From positions 1 to 36,616 of the forward strand of contig PNIK01000059.1 in the NCBI GenBank assembly GCA_002877985.1: 36,616 nt of DNA. Reading direction: 5' to 3'. The notes under the pieces are model-generated. The model saw only the letters and a program-made list of their open reading frames with translations, searched no databases and was not told where the DNA came from. Both the position numbers and the translations under genes were made by a program. The stretch comes from Thermodesulfobacterium geofontis (lineage in GTDB: Bacteria > Desulfobacterota > Thermodesulfobacteria > Thermodesulfobacteriales > Thermodesulfobacteriaceae). Positions 1-8,804 of the stretch are shown here, piece by piece (the stretch's first letter is position 1; the number at the start of each line of letters is the position of its first letter).

Positions 1-470
1 AAGGGGAATAACAAATAGGGAATAATTTCACAATTTATTAAAGCTAAAAAATAGGATTGATCTTTGTCTTTATCCTTAGCTCTTTTAAGAAGCAAATTTT
101 CTTTATAACTTTCTATTTTTACATAATGTCCTGTAGCAAATTTTTCTATTTTTAAATTTTTTATAGCAAACTCTAAAACTTTACCAAATTTGATTTTCCT
201 ATTACACCAAGCACAAGGATTTGGAGTTAGTCCCTTAGCATAAGAATCTATAAAATAGGAAATAATCTCTCTTTTAAAGGTTTCCTTTAAATCTAAAATA
301 TGATGAGGTATTTCAAGTAAATGGGCAATATTTTTTGTTTTCTCAAGGATATTCTTTTGGGATTCAAAAAGTTCAAAGGTAATTCCTATAAGCTCGTATT
401 TTTTTTCCTTTAAGAGATAAGCTGCTACTGCACTATCAAATCCTCCACTTAAAGCAATAGCTATTTTCAT
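1..470 (-). CDS. mnmA: tRNA-specific 2-thiouridylase MnmA (partial, C-terminus outside window)
   Basis: The first 156 residues are present; the gene runs off the left edge. MnmA adenylates U34 of tRNA-Lys/Glu/Gln and inserts sulfur to give 2-thiouridine. Visible hallmarks are the N-terminal PP-loop (SGGFDS at residues 8-13; most relatives have SGGVDS), the TPNPCAWCN segment carrying the first catalytic cysteine, the ATGHY motif and the DQSYFL tRNA/ATP-binding motif near the truncated end. The ATG at 470-468 begins right at the PP-loop strand, as is normal. I see no clear ribosome binding site. The gene is divergent from the YcaO gene with an 87-bp gap. The Val-to-Phe change in the PP-loop is unusual but conservative. 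A minority of MnmA-like proteins act on other substrates, but the tRNA motifs make the standard role likely. Confidence 0.9.
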   Translation of the reverse strand, partial: MKIAIALSGGFDSAVAAYLLKEKKYELIGITFELFESQKNILEKTKNIAHLLEIPHHILDLKETFKREIISYFIDSYAKGLTPNPCAWCNRKIKFGKVLEFAIKNLKIEKFATGHYVKIESYKENLLLKRAKDKDKDQSYFLALINCEIIPYLLFP

Positions 471-484
471 TTTCAAATTTAAAG

Positions 485-521
485 AGTATAATATTTTAGA
501 AAATTAATTTAAAATTATACT
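485..521. promoter_or_regulatory. Candidate divergent promoter pair between mnmA and the YcaO gene
   Basis: Two TATACT hexamers face away from each other: one on the plus strand at 516-521 toward the YcaO gene, one on the minus strand at 490-485 toward mnmA. Neither has a convincing -35 element at 16-18 bp. In DNA this AT-rich, -10 matches arise by chance, so the call is tentative. Confidence 0.3.
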
Positions 522-557
522 ATACATCTTTCTAAATCAAATCCTTAGGGGAGAAAG

Positions 558-2300
558 ATGAGCGAATTAGAAAAAAAATTTTTGGAAAGTTCTAAAAAAG
601 TCGTAGCTGATAAAGCCAGATTTCCTGAGGAAACAGTAAGAAAAGTTGAAGAAAGACTTAAATCAACAGGTATAAAAATTTATAAGGGACTTAAAAGAAT
701 TGATAAAGGAAGACTTGGAATTCCTATATATTTAAGTCTCTATGATATAGATGGACAAAAAATTACTGGAAAGTTTAAACAGATGGGAAAAGGAACTACA
801 GAAATACTTTCTCAGGCAAGTGCTTTAATGGAATTGGTAGAAAGATTTTCCCTTTTTTCCTTTTATAGAGAAGTTCAAAAGAGAGGGATATTAGCTACCT
901 TTGATGAACTAAAAGAGAGGGCTATTCCCTTTGAGATTTTAAAAAAATCCTTAGAAGACGAAGAATCTGAAAATGTTAAAAAATTAGCTTTAAAATATTT
1001 AAAGGAGGTGCCCTTTTATTTTGTTAAAGCTTTTGAGGTAAGAACAAATAAAGAAAAATTTATTCCCTTTCACTGGTTTTGGTTAATTTACGAATATAAC
1101 GGTTCTGCAGGGGGGAATACCTATCCTGAGGCTTCAGTTCAAGCCATATGTGAATTAATAGAAAGACACACCAACGCTCTATCTATAAGAAAAAATACTC
1201 CTATGCCTGCAATCAAAAGAGATTCTATTGAAGGAGAAGGGGAAGAATTACTCAAGTGTTATGAAAAATTAAATATAAGATTATGGATAAGAGATATGAC
1301 CTTTGGCATGCCAGTTCCTACAGTTGCTGTAATGGCTATGGATCCTTCTACTTATCCAGAAAGAAGTGAAATAGTATATGCAGCAGGCACTGCAACTTCT
1401 CCTGAAAGGGCATTAATAAGAGCTTTAACAGAGGTTGCTCAATTGGCAGGAGATTTTGATACTGAAGGTAAGTATGAGGAAAGTGGACTTCCCAAATTTA
1501 AGACCTTAGATGAGGCAAAAACTGTTATAGAATGGAGTTATGAAATTAATCTTAAAGATCTTCCCAATCTTTATTCTGAGGACCATGTGGAGGAGTTACT
1601 CAATCTTTCTCAAAAATTAAAAGAACTTGATTATGAAATTTATTTAATAGATATAACTCATCCACAGCTTAATATTCCTGCAGTTTATGCTATTATTCCC
1701 GGTTTTCTTTTTAGGGAAAGAACCCGTATTCCCTATCTTTATCAAATGCTAAGAACCTTAAATTTATATTTACCTAAGGAAAAAATAAAAAAGATTCTTG
1801 AGGAACTTTTAGAAGAGATAAAAGACAAGTATTATATTTGGGCATATCTTGGTAATATTTATAAACAAATGGGAAAGGAAAATGAGGCTATAGATTGTTA
1901 TCAGAGAGCCTTAGAGTTTTCTCCGCCTCCAGAAGATAAAATAGCTATAATTTCTCATCTTGCAGATGCCTATTTTAGAAAGGAAGAATATATGAGGGTT
2001 TTAAGTTTAATTGAAATGGCTTTAGAGATTGATGAACTTCCAGAACTTTATAATATTTTAGGAAGGGCTTATTACAAACTGGGAGAATATTTAAAGGCTA
2101 TGGAAGCATTTTTAAGAGCCATAGATTTAAATCCAGCCTCAGCAATTGATTATGCAAATATAGGATATTGTTTAAAAGCTATTAATTATCTTCCTGTTGC
2201 TCAGATTTATTTTAGAAAGGCTTTAGAAATAGACCCAGAATTGACTATGGCTAAAAGAGGATTAGAATATTGTGAAGCCATATTAAACTCTAAAAATTAA
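558..2300 (+). CDS. YcaO-domain protein with C-terminal TPR repeats
   Basis: 580 residues. The YcaO cyclodehydratase/kinase domain spans about residues 60-390. Its ATP/Mg-binding motifs are all visible: SALMELVER (88-96, SxxxExxER), EASVQAICELIER (191-203) and the R-A-L-T-E-V-A-Q segment ending at Q295. YcaO enzymes use ATP to activate a backbone amide, making azolines or, with a sulfur donor, thioamides. Residues about 425-565 form roughly four tetratricopeptide repeats, a protein-interaction module, and the proline-rich C-terminus of azoline-forming YcaOs is absent. The start ATG follows AGGGGAG. The next gene, 17 bp away, encodes a NIL-domain ferredoxin, and no precursor peptide or TfuA gene is adjacent. 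I infer a role in sulfur incorporation (possibly homocysteine/cysteine-related sulfur transfer) rather than a RiPP pathway. The domain call is firm; the substrate is unknown. Confidence 0.85.
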   Translation: MSELEKKFLESSKKVVADKARFPEETVRKVEERLKSTGIKIYKGLKRIDKGRLGIPIYLSLYDIDGQKITGKFKQMGKGTTEILSQASALMELVERFSLFSFYREVQKRGILATFDELKERAIPFEILKKSLEDEESENVKKLALKYLKEVPFYFVKAFEVRTNKEKFIPFHWFWLIYEYNGSAGGNTYPEASVQAICELIERHTNALSIRKNTPMPAIKRDSIEGEGEELLKCYEKLNIRLWIRDMTFGMPVPTVAVMAMDPSTYPERSEIVYAAGTATSPERALIRALTEVAQLAGDFDTEGKYEESGLPKFKTLDEAKTVIEWSYEINLKDLPNLYSEDHVEELLNLSQKLKELDYEIYLIDITHPQLNIPAVYAIIPGFLFRERTRIPYLYQMLRTLNLYLPKEKIKKILEELLEEIKDKYYIWAYLGNIYKQMGKENEAIDCYQRALEFSPPPEDKIAIISHLADAYFRKEEYMRVLSLIEMALEIDELPELYNILGRAYYKLGEYLKAMEAFLRAIDLNPASAIDYANIGYCLKAINYLPVAQIYFRKALEIDPELTMAKRGLEYCEAILNSKN

Positions 2301-2317
2301 AGGAGGGATTAGAAAAA

Positions 2318-2752
2318 GTGGTATATAAAAAGGGATTATATTTAAAATTTCCTCCCGATATTGTGGATAAACCTATAGTTTATAAATTAGTAAAAGATTA
2401 TGATTTGGTTTTTAATATTTTGAAAGCAACTATTACTCCTGGTAAAGAGGGAATTATGATAATGGAATTGGAAGGAACTCCTGAAAGGGTTAAGAATGGT
2501 TTGGAATATTTAAAAAAAATAGGAGTTGAAGTAAGACCTTTAGAACAACAAATAATTAAAAATGAGGAAAAATGTATTCATTGCGGTAGTTGTACAGCTG
2601 TATGTCCTACAGAGGCACTTTATGTAGATAGAGAAACTTTTAAAATTATTTTTGATCCCCAAAAATGTACAGCTTGCGAATTTTGTGTAGCTGTTTGTAT
2701 TACCAAAGCTATGGAGGTTCATATAGAAGGGAGTGCAGAAAAAATTTTATAA
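2318..2752 (+). CDS. NIL-domain / 2x[4Fe-4S] ferredoxin-like protein
   Basis: 144 residues starting at GTG, 11 nt after a perfect AGGAGG (2301-2306). Residues 1-78 fit a NIL domain (the ACT-like fold named after methionine transporter MetN). Residues 86-127 carry two [4Fe-4S] motifs: C86, C89, C92, C96 and C117, C120, C123, C127; the second lacks the usual proline after its last cysteine. NIL-ferredoxin proteins of methanogens and sulfate reducers have been linked to making homocysteine from aspartate semialdehyde and sulfide, together with a DUF39 protein. No DUF39 gene is in this window. The tight pairing with the YcaO gene suggests a common sulfur-handling pathway; that link is inference. 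Confidence 0.85.
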   Translation: MVYKKGLYLKFPPDIVDKPIVYKLVKDYDLVFNILKATITPGKEGIMIMELEGTPERVKNGLEYLKKIGVEVRPLEQQIIKNEEKCIHCGSCTAVCPTEALYVDRETFKIIFDPQKCTACEFCVAVCITKAMEVHIEGSAEKIL

Positions 2753-2768
2753 AAAATTTTCAAAAATA

Positions 2769-2796
2769 TTGACTTTTACAATATCTCAAGTATAAA
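2769..2796 (+). promoter_or_regulatory. Promoter of the pilT operon (leaderless layout)
   Basis: TTGACT (2769-2774), a 16-bp spacer, then TATAAA (2791-2796). This is the best sigma70-type match in the window. Transcription would start near 2803, and the pilT ATG is at 2805 without a Shine-Dalgarno sequence, so the mRNA is probably leaderless. Confidence 0.6.
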
Positions 2797-2804
2797 TCAA
2801 AAAT

Positions 2805-3896
2805 ATGGCTAAGCTTGACCCCTTTTTTAAATTAATGGTTGATACACAGGCATCAGACCTTCATCTTTCTGCAGGTAATCCTCCACTTTTAAGAATTCAT
2901 GGAGAGCTTCAAAGAGTGAAATATAAGGTATTAGAAGAGGATGAACTAAGAGAAATGCTTTATGAAATAGCTCCAGAAGAAATTATTAAAAAGTTTGAAG
3001 AAGAAGGAGAAGTAGATTTTGCATACGAAATCCCTGGTTTTGCAAGATTTAGAATTAATTATTTTCGTCAAAGAAAAGGGATTGCAGCTGCTTTTAGACT
3101 TATTCCTAATAAAATTAAAACCTTAGAAGAATTGGGGCTTCCTCCACTTCTAAATAAGCTTGCTCTTTTACCGAGAGGACTTGTTTTGGTTACTGGTCCC
3201 ACAGGTGCTGGTAAATCCACTACTCTTGCAGCTATTATAGATTACGCAAATAGAATGCGTTATGACCATATCATTACTATTGAAGATCCTATTGAATTTG
3301 TTCACGAACCTAAGAATTGCTTGGTTAATCAAAGGGAAGTAGGGGTTCATACAAAAAGTTTCGCTAATGCCTTGAGAGCAGCTTTAAGAGAAGACCCTGA
3401 TATAATTCTTGTTGGTGAAATGCGTGATTTAGAAACCATAGCACTTGCTATTGAAGCTTCCCTTACTGGACATTTAGTTTTCTCTACTCTTCATACTATC
3501 GGTGCTGCTCAGACTGTTGCCAGAATAATAGATGCTTTTCCACCTCAGGAAAGAGATCAAATAAGAGTTTCTTTATCTGAAGCTTTAAGAGCAGTTATTT
3601 CTCAAACCATGTTTAAGAGAATTGATAAGCCAGGAAGAATAGTTGCTACAGAAATAATGATAGCAACACCTGCTATAAGAAATCTTATAAGAGAAAATAA
3701 AATCCATCAAATTCCCTCTCTTATTCAAACAGGTAAAAAATTTGGAATGATGTCCCTTGATGATTGCATTATGGATTATTTAAATAAAGGGTATATCTCC
3801 CCTGAGGAAGCATTTCTAAAAGCTATAGATAAAAGTAGATTTTTGCCCTTTATTCAGGATAGAGAAATTGCAGATTTTACAGAAATGCCGGGTTAG
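2805..3896 (+). CDS. pilT: Type IV pilus retraction ATPase PilT
   Basis: 363 residues, the normal PilT length. It is the cytoplasmic hexameric ATPase that depolymerises type IV pili for twitching motility and DNA uptake. It shows the N-terminal ASDLHLSAG strand, Walker A GPTGAGKST (131-139), the Asp-box ITIEDPIEF, the Walker B region with ILVGEMRD (201-208), the His-box STLHT, and the PilT-specific AIRNLIRE motif (290-297) needed for retraction. It opens a run of closely spaced plus-strand genes and is followed after 3 bp by a PilU-like paralog. No pilin, PilB or PilC gene lies in the window, so the rest of the machine is elsewhere. No ribosome binding site precedes the ATG. Confidence 0.95.
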   Translation: MAKLDPFFKLMVDTQASDLHLSAGNPPLLRIHGELQRVKYKVLEEDELREMLYEIAPEEIIKKFEEEGEVDFAYEIPGFARFRINYFRQRKGIAAAFRLIPNKIKTLEELGLPPLLNKLALLPRGLVLVTGPTGAGKSTTLAAIIDYANRMRYDHIITIEDPIEFVHEPKNCLVNQREVGVHTKSFANALRAALREDPDIILVGEMRDLETIALAIEASLTGHLVFSTLHTIGAAQTVARIIDAFPPQERDQIRVSLSEALRAVISQTMFKRIDKPGRIVATEIMIATPAIRNLIRENKIHQIPSLIQTGKKFGMMSLDDCIMDYLNKGYISPEEAFLKAIDKSRFLPFIQDREIADFTEMPG

Positions 3897-3899
3897 AAA

Positions 3900-5063
3900 A
3901 TGTTAACAGAACTTGAAATTAAGGAATTAATTTACAGATTGGCATATTTAGAACCAGGTATTTCGGATATCTTTATTCTTTCTGGCTATCCATTACAAAT
4001 TGTAGTATATGGAAGGGTAAAATCTGTATATTTTGAAGAGTTTCCTATAGAAAAACTTTCTCCCTTTCAAGTAGAAACTATAGCCTTTAATATGCTTAAA
4101 GAGGTTCCCCATCTTTATAAAAAGCTTTTTAAGGATGGGTATGCTGATCTTTCATACTTTTTAGATGATGAGACAAGATTTAGAGTTAATATATTTTCTC
4201 GTCAGAAAACCTACAACATCATAATGAGAAAATTGGAAAGTAAAGTTAAATCCATAGAGGAGTGGGGATTACCAAAAGTGTTTTATAAAATTGCTCAAGA
4301 AAAATATGGAATAGTTTTGGTAACAGGAGCTACGGGACAGGGTAAGACTACAACTTTGGCAGCTATTCTTCACGAAATAAACAAAAATGAAAATGTTCAT
4401 ATTATCACTCTTGAAGATCCTATTGAATATATACATCACCCCATAAAAGCTACTATCAACCAAAGGGAGCTCGGAACAGATTTTAGTTCCTATGCAGAAG
4501 GGTTAAGAGCAGCTCTTAGAGAGGCTCCTCATGTTATATTGGTAGGAGAAATTCGTGACAGAGAGACTATGGATATTGCCTTAACTGCAGCAGAAACCGG
4601 GCATTTAGTTTTTTCTACTCTCCATACCATAGGAGCGTCTCACACTCTTAATAGGATTTTAGGTTTTTACTTGCCAGAAGAAGAGCATACTATAAGGTAT
4701 AGATTAGCTGGAGCTTTAAAATGGATTATAGGTCAAAAACTTCTTCCTAAAATTGGAGGAGGAAGAGTTCCTGCATTTGATATTTTATATAATAGTCTAA
4801 GAACAAGAGAAATAATTATGACTGGAGAAAAAGAAGGAAGAACCTTTTATGATGTAATGACTCAGGGAGGCGCCTTTGGCATGAGAACCTTTGATCAAGA
4901 CCTTATTAATCTTTATAAAAATGGACTTATAGAAGAAGATATAGCTATTATGCATGCCATTAGAAAAGATAAAGTAAGTAGAGAAATAGAATTAATTAAA
5001 AAACTAAAAAGTAGAGAAGAAATGGAATCTTTTCTGGAACTTGGTGAAAAGGGTGTCAAATGA
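3900..5063 (+). CDS. PilT/PilU-family ATPase (PilU-like paralog)
   Basis: 387 residues, homologous throughout to the preceding PilT. Walker A is GATGQGKT (143-150); the Asp-box ITLEDPIEY, VILVGEIRDRET and STLHT are intact, so it should hydrolyse ATP. It differs where PilU differs from PilT: the N-terminal motif reads SDIFILSG instead of ASDLHL, AIRNLIRE is absent (NSLRTREIIMTG is at that place), and a charged helical tail follows about residue 350. PilU proteins assist PilT in retraction under load. The gene is 3 bp after pilT and its TGA overlaps the next start (ATGA). I saw no Shine-Dalgarno sequence, so translational coupling is likely. Calling it PilU rather than a second PilT is an inference. 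Confidence 0.85.
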   Translation: MLTELEIKELIYRLAYLEPGISDIFILSGYPLQIVVYGRVKSVYFEEFPIEKLSPFQVETIAFNMLKEVPHLYKKLFKDGYADLSYFLDDETRFRVNIFSRQKTYNIIMRKLESKVKSIEEWGLPKVFYKIAQEKYGIVLVTGATGQGKTTTLAAILHEINKNENVHIITLEDPIEYIHHPIKATINQRELGTDFSSYAEGLRAALREAPHVILVGEIRDRETMDIALTAAETGHLVFSTLHTIGASHTLNRILGFYLPEEEHTIRYRLAGALKWIIGQKLLPKIGGGRVPAFDILYNSLRTREIIMTGEKEGRTFYDVMTQGGAFGMRTFDQDLINLYKNGLIEEDIAIMHAIRKDKVSREIELIKKLKSREEMESFLELGEKGVK

Positions 5064-5515
5064 GTGTAGAATACCGAGATTATCTCATACAAAAGCCTTT
5101 ATGTCTTATTTACTGGAATTTAAATTCTCCTTATAATATTTTTGAAAAACATTTCTCTAAAGACTTTGAAATTAGAGAAATTAAAAACCTAGATGATTTG
5201 TCTTACTGGTGTAAGATAGCTTTAGTAAAAGCGGTTATTTTTGGTGTAAAAGACTTAGAAGAGATAAAAGAAATGACTAAATTTTTAAATGAAAAACTTC
5301 CTATTGGCAAAAGAAGAAAAATGTTTTTAATTTATGTACTTCCTGAAGCAAAAACCTTGGACCCAAAAGAGACCTTTTTATTGAGTGCTAATTTAGTTGT
5401 TTCTGAAGATCACCTTTCTGATTTTGAAAGAATTTACCAAAGAGCATATCAATACTGGTCTGATTTATATAAAGATTTTCATTTTGCTTTTGAAAAATTT
5501 AAAGAGGAAATTTAA
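5060..5515 (+). CDS. Unknown protein coupled to pilT/pilU, possible receiver-like fold
   Basis: 151 residues, not recognised. It is translationally coupled to the PilU-like gene (4-bp ATGA overlap). The order of hydrophobic strands (LCLIYWN, FEIREI, AVIFGV, MFLIYVL, ANLVVSE) alternating with charged helices resembles a degenerate response-regulator fold. There is no phospho-acceptor aspartate in the expected DxxxPxxDG context. The C-terminus is a charged aromatic helix. No signal peptide or transmembrane segment is seen, so it should be cytoplasmic. A pilus-ATPase regulator or adaptor is a guess from position only. Confidence 0.7.
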   Translation: MSVEYRDYLIQKPLCLIYWNLNSPYNIFEKHFSKDFEIREIKNLDDLSYWCKIALVKAVIFGVKDLEEIKEMTKFLNEKLPIGKRRKMFLIYVLPEAKTLDPKETFLLSANLVVSEDHLSDFERIYQRAYQYWSDLYKDFHFAFEKFKEEI

Positions 5516-5528
5516 TTATAAAAAGATT

Positions 5529-6404
5529 ATGATCAGAAAGGCGGTAATACCTGTTGCAGGACTTGGAACAAGAATGCTTCCTGTTACAAAGGTAGTTCCT
5601 AAAGAACTTCTTAATATAGTAGATAGACCCACTATTGAATATGTGGTTGATGAAATCATAGCTTCTGGAATAACTACCCTTATATTTATTATCTCTCAAG
5701 GAAAAGGAGGAATCATTGATTACTTTGATACTAACTTAAATTTAAGAAGTTTTTTAAAAGAAAGAGGGAAATTTGATCTTCTTAAAAAAGTGGAGGAAGT
5801 TGAAGACAAAATAGAACATTTAATAGAGGTGCGTCAGAAAGTTCCGGAAGGTCTTGGTCATGCTGTGCTTATGGCTGAAAGGGCTGTAGAGAATGAACCT
5901 TTTGCGGTGGTATTGGGTGATGATTTAGTTGATGGAGACTCCCCTTGTTTAAAACAGATGATAGATATTTATAATCATCTTTCCACTAAAAATCATAGCA
6001 TTATTGCTGTAGAAGAGGTCTCCAGAGAGGATATTTCCAGATACGGGATTGTTGAGGGTGAAAAAATAGAAAATAATTTAATAAAAATAAAAAGGGTTGT
6101 GGAAAAACCTTCTCCAGAGGAAGCACCCTCAAATCTTGCCATTATAGGAAGATATATTTTTGATCCAGTAATTTTTAAATTTTTAAAGAAAATTCCTAAA
6201 GTTCATGGAGAATACCAACTTACAGACGCTATTCAGTTAATGATAGAAAATGGTTACGAAGTTTATGCCTATTTATTTAAAGGAATTAGATTTGACACAG
6301 GAAATAAAGAAGGCTTTTTTAAAACCTTCCTTCATTATGCTACCAAAAATCCTAAGCTTAAAGAAATTTTGATAAGATTCGTTAAAGAAAACAAAATTTG
6401 TTAA
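5529..6404 (+). CDS. galU: UTP--glucose-1-phosphate uridylyltransferase GalU
   Basis: 291 residues from the ATG at 5529. An upstream in-frame start at 5397 would add 44 residues that lie over the previous gene and do not belong to the family. GalU makes UDP-glucose from UTP and glucose-1-phosphate. Visible are the nucleotidyltransferase signature (VIPVAGLGTRMLPVTK, 6-21) with the catalytic Lys, KELL-IVDRP, the VVLGDDLV Mg-binding loop, the VEKP sugar-binding motif and the FDTGNKEG motif. With the UDP-glucose dehydrogenase gene at 16498-17805 it gives a two-step route to UDP-glucuronate for surface polysaccharide. The stop overlaps the priA start (TAATG). Confidence 0.95.
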   Translation: MIRKAVIPVAGLGTRMLPVTKVVPKELLNIVDRPTIEYVVDEIIASGITTLIFIISQGKGGIIDYFDTNLNLRSFLKERGKFDLLKKVEEVEDKIEHLIEVRQKVPEGLGHAVLMAERAVENEPFAVVLGDDLVDGDSPCLKQMIDIYNHLSTKNHSIIAVEEVSREDISRYGIVEGEKIENNLIKIKRVVEKPSPEEAPSNLAIIGRYIFDPVIFKFLKKIPKVHGEYQLTDAIQLMIENGYEVYAYLFKGIRFDTGNKEGFFKTFLHYATKNPKLKEILIRFVKENKIC

Positions 6405-8761
6405 TGTATTTAGTTGATGTTGTCTTACCTCTTCCTCTTTATCAAAGTTTTTTCTATTTAAGTAAAGAATTTCTTATTCCCGGAATAAGAGTTTTAGTCC
6501 CTTTTAGAAACCATCTTTTAATAGGAATGGTAAAGGATTGTTTAAAAGTGACAGAAGAAGAACTTTCTACTGAAATAGATTATAAATGGATAGAGGAACC
6601 CTTAGATACTTCTCCTTTAATTCCTCCAACTCTTTTTAATTTTTTAGACTGGGTTTCTCAATATTATATTACGCCTATTGGTCTTGTTTATAAAATTGCC
6701 TTACCTCCTGGAGTTTTTTCTTTACCTAAAAGAAGAATTTATCTTACTGAAAAAGGGAAAAAAGCTATAGAAGAAGGCTATTTACCTGAAGAGTTTTCTT
6801 TTATAAAAAGAAAAGGCTATAATTTGAAGTATTTTATAAAAAAAACAGGAATTTCTTTAAAAGACATTAATAGATTTAAAGAAAAGGAATGGATTGTTAT
6901 AAAGGCAGAATTTCCTAAAACTAAAGTTCCTACTGAGACATTTATAAGACTTAAGGATTTAGCTAAAATTGAAGAAGAGTTCTCAAAAAAAGAAATCATA
7001 AGTTATCTTAGAGAAAAAATAGAGGTTCCTGAAAAAATTATCAAAAGAAAATTTCCTTTAAAGGAAATAAAAAGTTTATTAGAAGCAGGTGTATTAGAGA
7101 AAGTAGAATATCCCAGAATAAGGAAAATAATGCTTTCTTTGGAAATTCCTAAAAAATATGAACTTACTCCTTTACAGAAAGAGATTTTTGAGGGAATAAA
7201 AAATTTAATTATTCATGGTGGGTTTAAGCCTATTCTTCTTTATGGTGTAACAGGGAGTGGAAAATCATTCATTTATTTAGAGATTATAAGAGAGATTTTA
7301 AAAATTGGGGGAAAAGTTTTAGTTTTAGTGCCTGAAATAGCATTAACAACTTATATGGAAATGTTACTTTTAAACTACTTTAAAGAGAAAATAGCTTTAC
7401 TTCATAGTGGGCTCTCTCCTTCTGAGAGATTAAGCGAATGGATGCGTATATTAAATGATGAAGTTGATATAATAATAGGCACAAGATCAGCTATATTTGC
7501 TCCTATTAAAAAATTAGGGCTTATTATTGTTGATGAAGAACATGATCTCTCTTATAAAGAAGAAACCCTAGCTTGTAAATATCATGCCAGAGACTTAGCT
7601 TTAATTAGAGGAAAATTAGAAAATATTCCTGTAATTCTTGGTTCTGCAACTCCAAGTATTAAAAGTTTTTACTTTGCCAAAAAAGGTAAATACCATCTTT
7701 TTATGCTAAAAGAAAGACCCTTTGCCAGTTTACCTGAGATTAAATTTGTTGAAAGTAAACCCTTTAAACTTATTTCCGAAGAGCTTAAAAAGGAAATAGA
7801 AAAAATGCTTAATAAAGGAAAATCGGTCTTTCTTTATTTAAACAGAAGAGGTTATGCTCCTCTTGTTGAGTGTGAAGAATGTCATTATATTTGGAGTTGT
7901 CCTAATTGCGGGATCCCTTTAACCTATCACAAAGAAGAAAATTCTCTTTTATGCCACTATTGTAATTTTGAGATAAGCTCCTTAACAGTGTGTCCTCAGT
8001 GTAGAGGGTTTAAAATGAAATTTAAAAAGGCAGGGACCGAAAAAATAGAAGAAGAAATAAAGAAAATTTTTCCCAAAGTAGAGGTTATAAGAATAGATAG
8101 AGATGCAGTAAATACTGAAAAAAAATTATTACAAGTATTGGAAAAACTTTATAGAACAGAACCTAAAATTATTGTTGGAACTCAGATGGGTGTTCATGGA
8201 CATAACTTTCCTGAAGTAGATTTAGTAAGCATTTTAAAAGCTGAAGAAGGATTATTTCTTCCTCACTATAAATCTGGAGAAAGAATTTTTCAATTATTAA
8301 TGCAAGCGGAAGGAAGAGCAGGAAGAAAAAGAGAAAAAGGAAAGGTAATTTTCCAAAGTTCTATAAAAGATCACTACGCTATAAAATATGCCTTAAAGCA
8401 GGATTATGAAAAGTTTTATGAAGAAGAAATTAAACTCAGAAAAAGATTTCTTTTTCCTCCTTTTGTTAGGCTTGTGGTTATAAGGATTGAGGGTATAAAA
8501 GAAGAAAAGGTAAAAGAGAAATGTATAGAAGCTAAAAAATATTTGGAAAATTTATTTTCAGAAATGAAGATTAAGGATACAGAAATAATGGGTCCAGCAC
8601 CTTGTCCTTTCAGAAAATTAAAAGGGTTTTATAGATGGCATATAATTTTAAAAACCAAAAATTATAAGCCAATAAATAATATATTATTTAAGTTTTTAAC
8701 AAATTTTAAAGTGGTAGGGCTGAAGCTAAATGTTGATATAGATCCAGAGGATTTATTATAA
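6404..8761 (+). CDS. priA: Replication restart helicase PriA
   Basis: 785 residues from ATG 6404, which overlaps the galU stop; a TTG at 6398 would add two residues and cannot be excluded. PriA is the 3'-5' superfamily 2 helicase that reloads the replisome at stalled forks. The N-terminal 3'-BD begins VDVVLPLPLYQSFFY. Walker A is GVTGSGKS (281-288), the DEEH box is at 387-390 and GSATPS at 413-418. The zinc module has eight cysteines (C490, C493, C499, C502, C517, C520, C530, C533). Motif V/VI (IVGTQMGVHGHNF, QAEGRAGR) and the C-terminal domain ending DVDIDPEDLL are present. Nothing is missing relative to the family. Confidence 0.97.
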   Translation: MYLVDVVLPLPLYQSFFYLSKEFLIPGIRVLVPFRNHLLIGMVKDCLKVTEEELSTEIDYKWIEEPLDTSPLIPPTLFNFLDWVSQYYITPIGLVYKIALPPGVFSLPKRRIYLTEKGKKAIEEGYLPEEFSFIKRKGYNLKYFIKKTGISLKDINRFKEKEWIVIKAEFPKTKVPTETFIRLKDLAKIEEEFSKKEIISYLREKIEVPEKIIKRKFPLKEIKSLLEAGVLEKVEYPRIRKIMLSLEIPKKYELTPLQKEIFEGIKNLIIHGGFKPILLYGVTGSGKSFIYLEIIREILKIGGKVLVLVPEIALTTYMEMLLLNYFKEKIALLHSGLSPSERLSEWMRILNDEVDIIIGTRSAIFAPIKKLGLIIVDEEHDLSYKEETLACKYHARDLALIRGKLENIPVILGSATPSIKSFYFAKKGKYHLFMLKERPFASLPEIKFVESKPFKLISEELKKEIEKMLNKGKSVFLYLNRRGYAPLVECEECHYIWSCPNCGIPLTYHKEENSLLCHYCNFEISSLTVCPQCRGFKMKFKKAGTEKIEEEIKKIFPKVEVIRIDRDAVNTEKKLLQVLEKLYRTEPKIIVGTQMGVHGHNFPEVDLVSILKAEEGLFLPHYKSGERIFQLLMQAEGRAGRKREKGKVIFQSSIKDHYAIKYALKQDYEKFYEEEIKLRKRFLFPPFVRLVVIRIEGIKEEKVKEKCIEAKKYLENLFSEMKIKDTEIMGPAPCPFRKLKGFYRWHIILKTKNYKPINNILFKFLTNFKVVGLKLNVDIDPEDLL

Positions 8762-8766
8762 AAATA

Positions 8767-8794
8767 TTTACTTTTTTGAAAAAGGACGTATATT
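8767..8794 (+). promoter_or_regulatory. Candidate promoter of the ClpX-like gene
   Basis: TTTACT (8767-8772), 16-bp spacer, TATATT (8789-8794). The ATG at 8805 lies 10 nt past the -10 hexamer and has no Shine-Dalgarno sequence, again the layout of a leaderless transcript. Confidence 0.4.
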
Positions 8795-8804
8795 AAATTT
8801 TGTT

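Noticed and set aside
5397-5528. N-terminal extension of GalU from 5397
   Set aside because: The extra 44 residues overlie the upstream gene and do not resemble GalU; the family start is the ATG at 5529.
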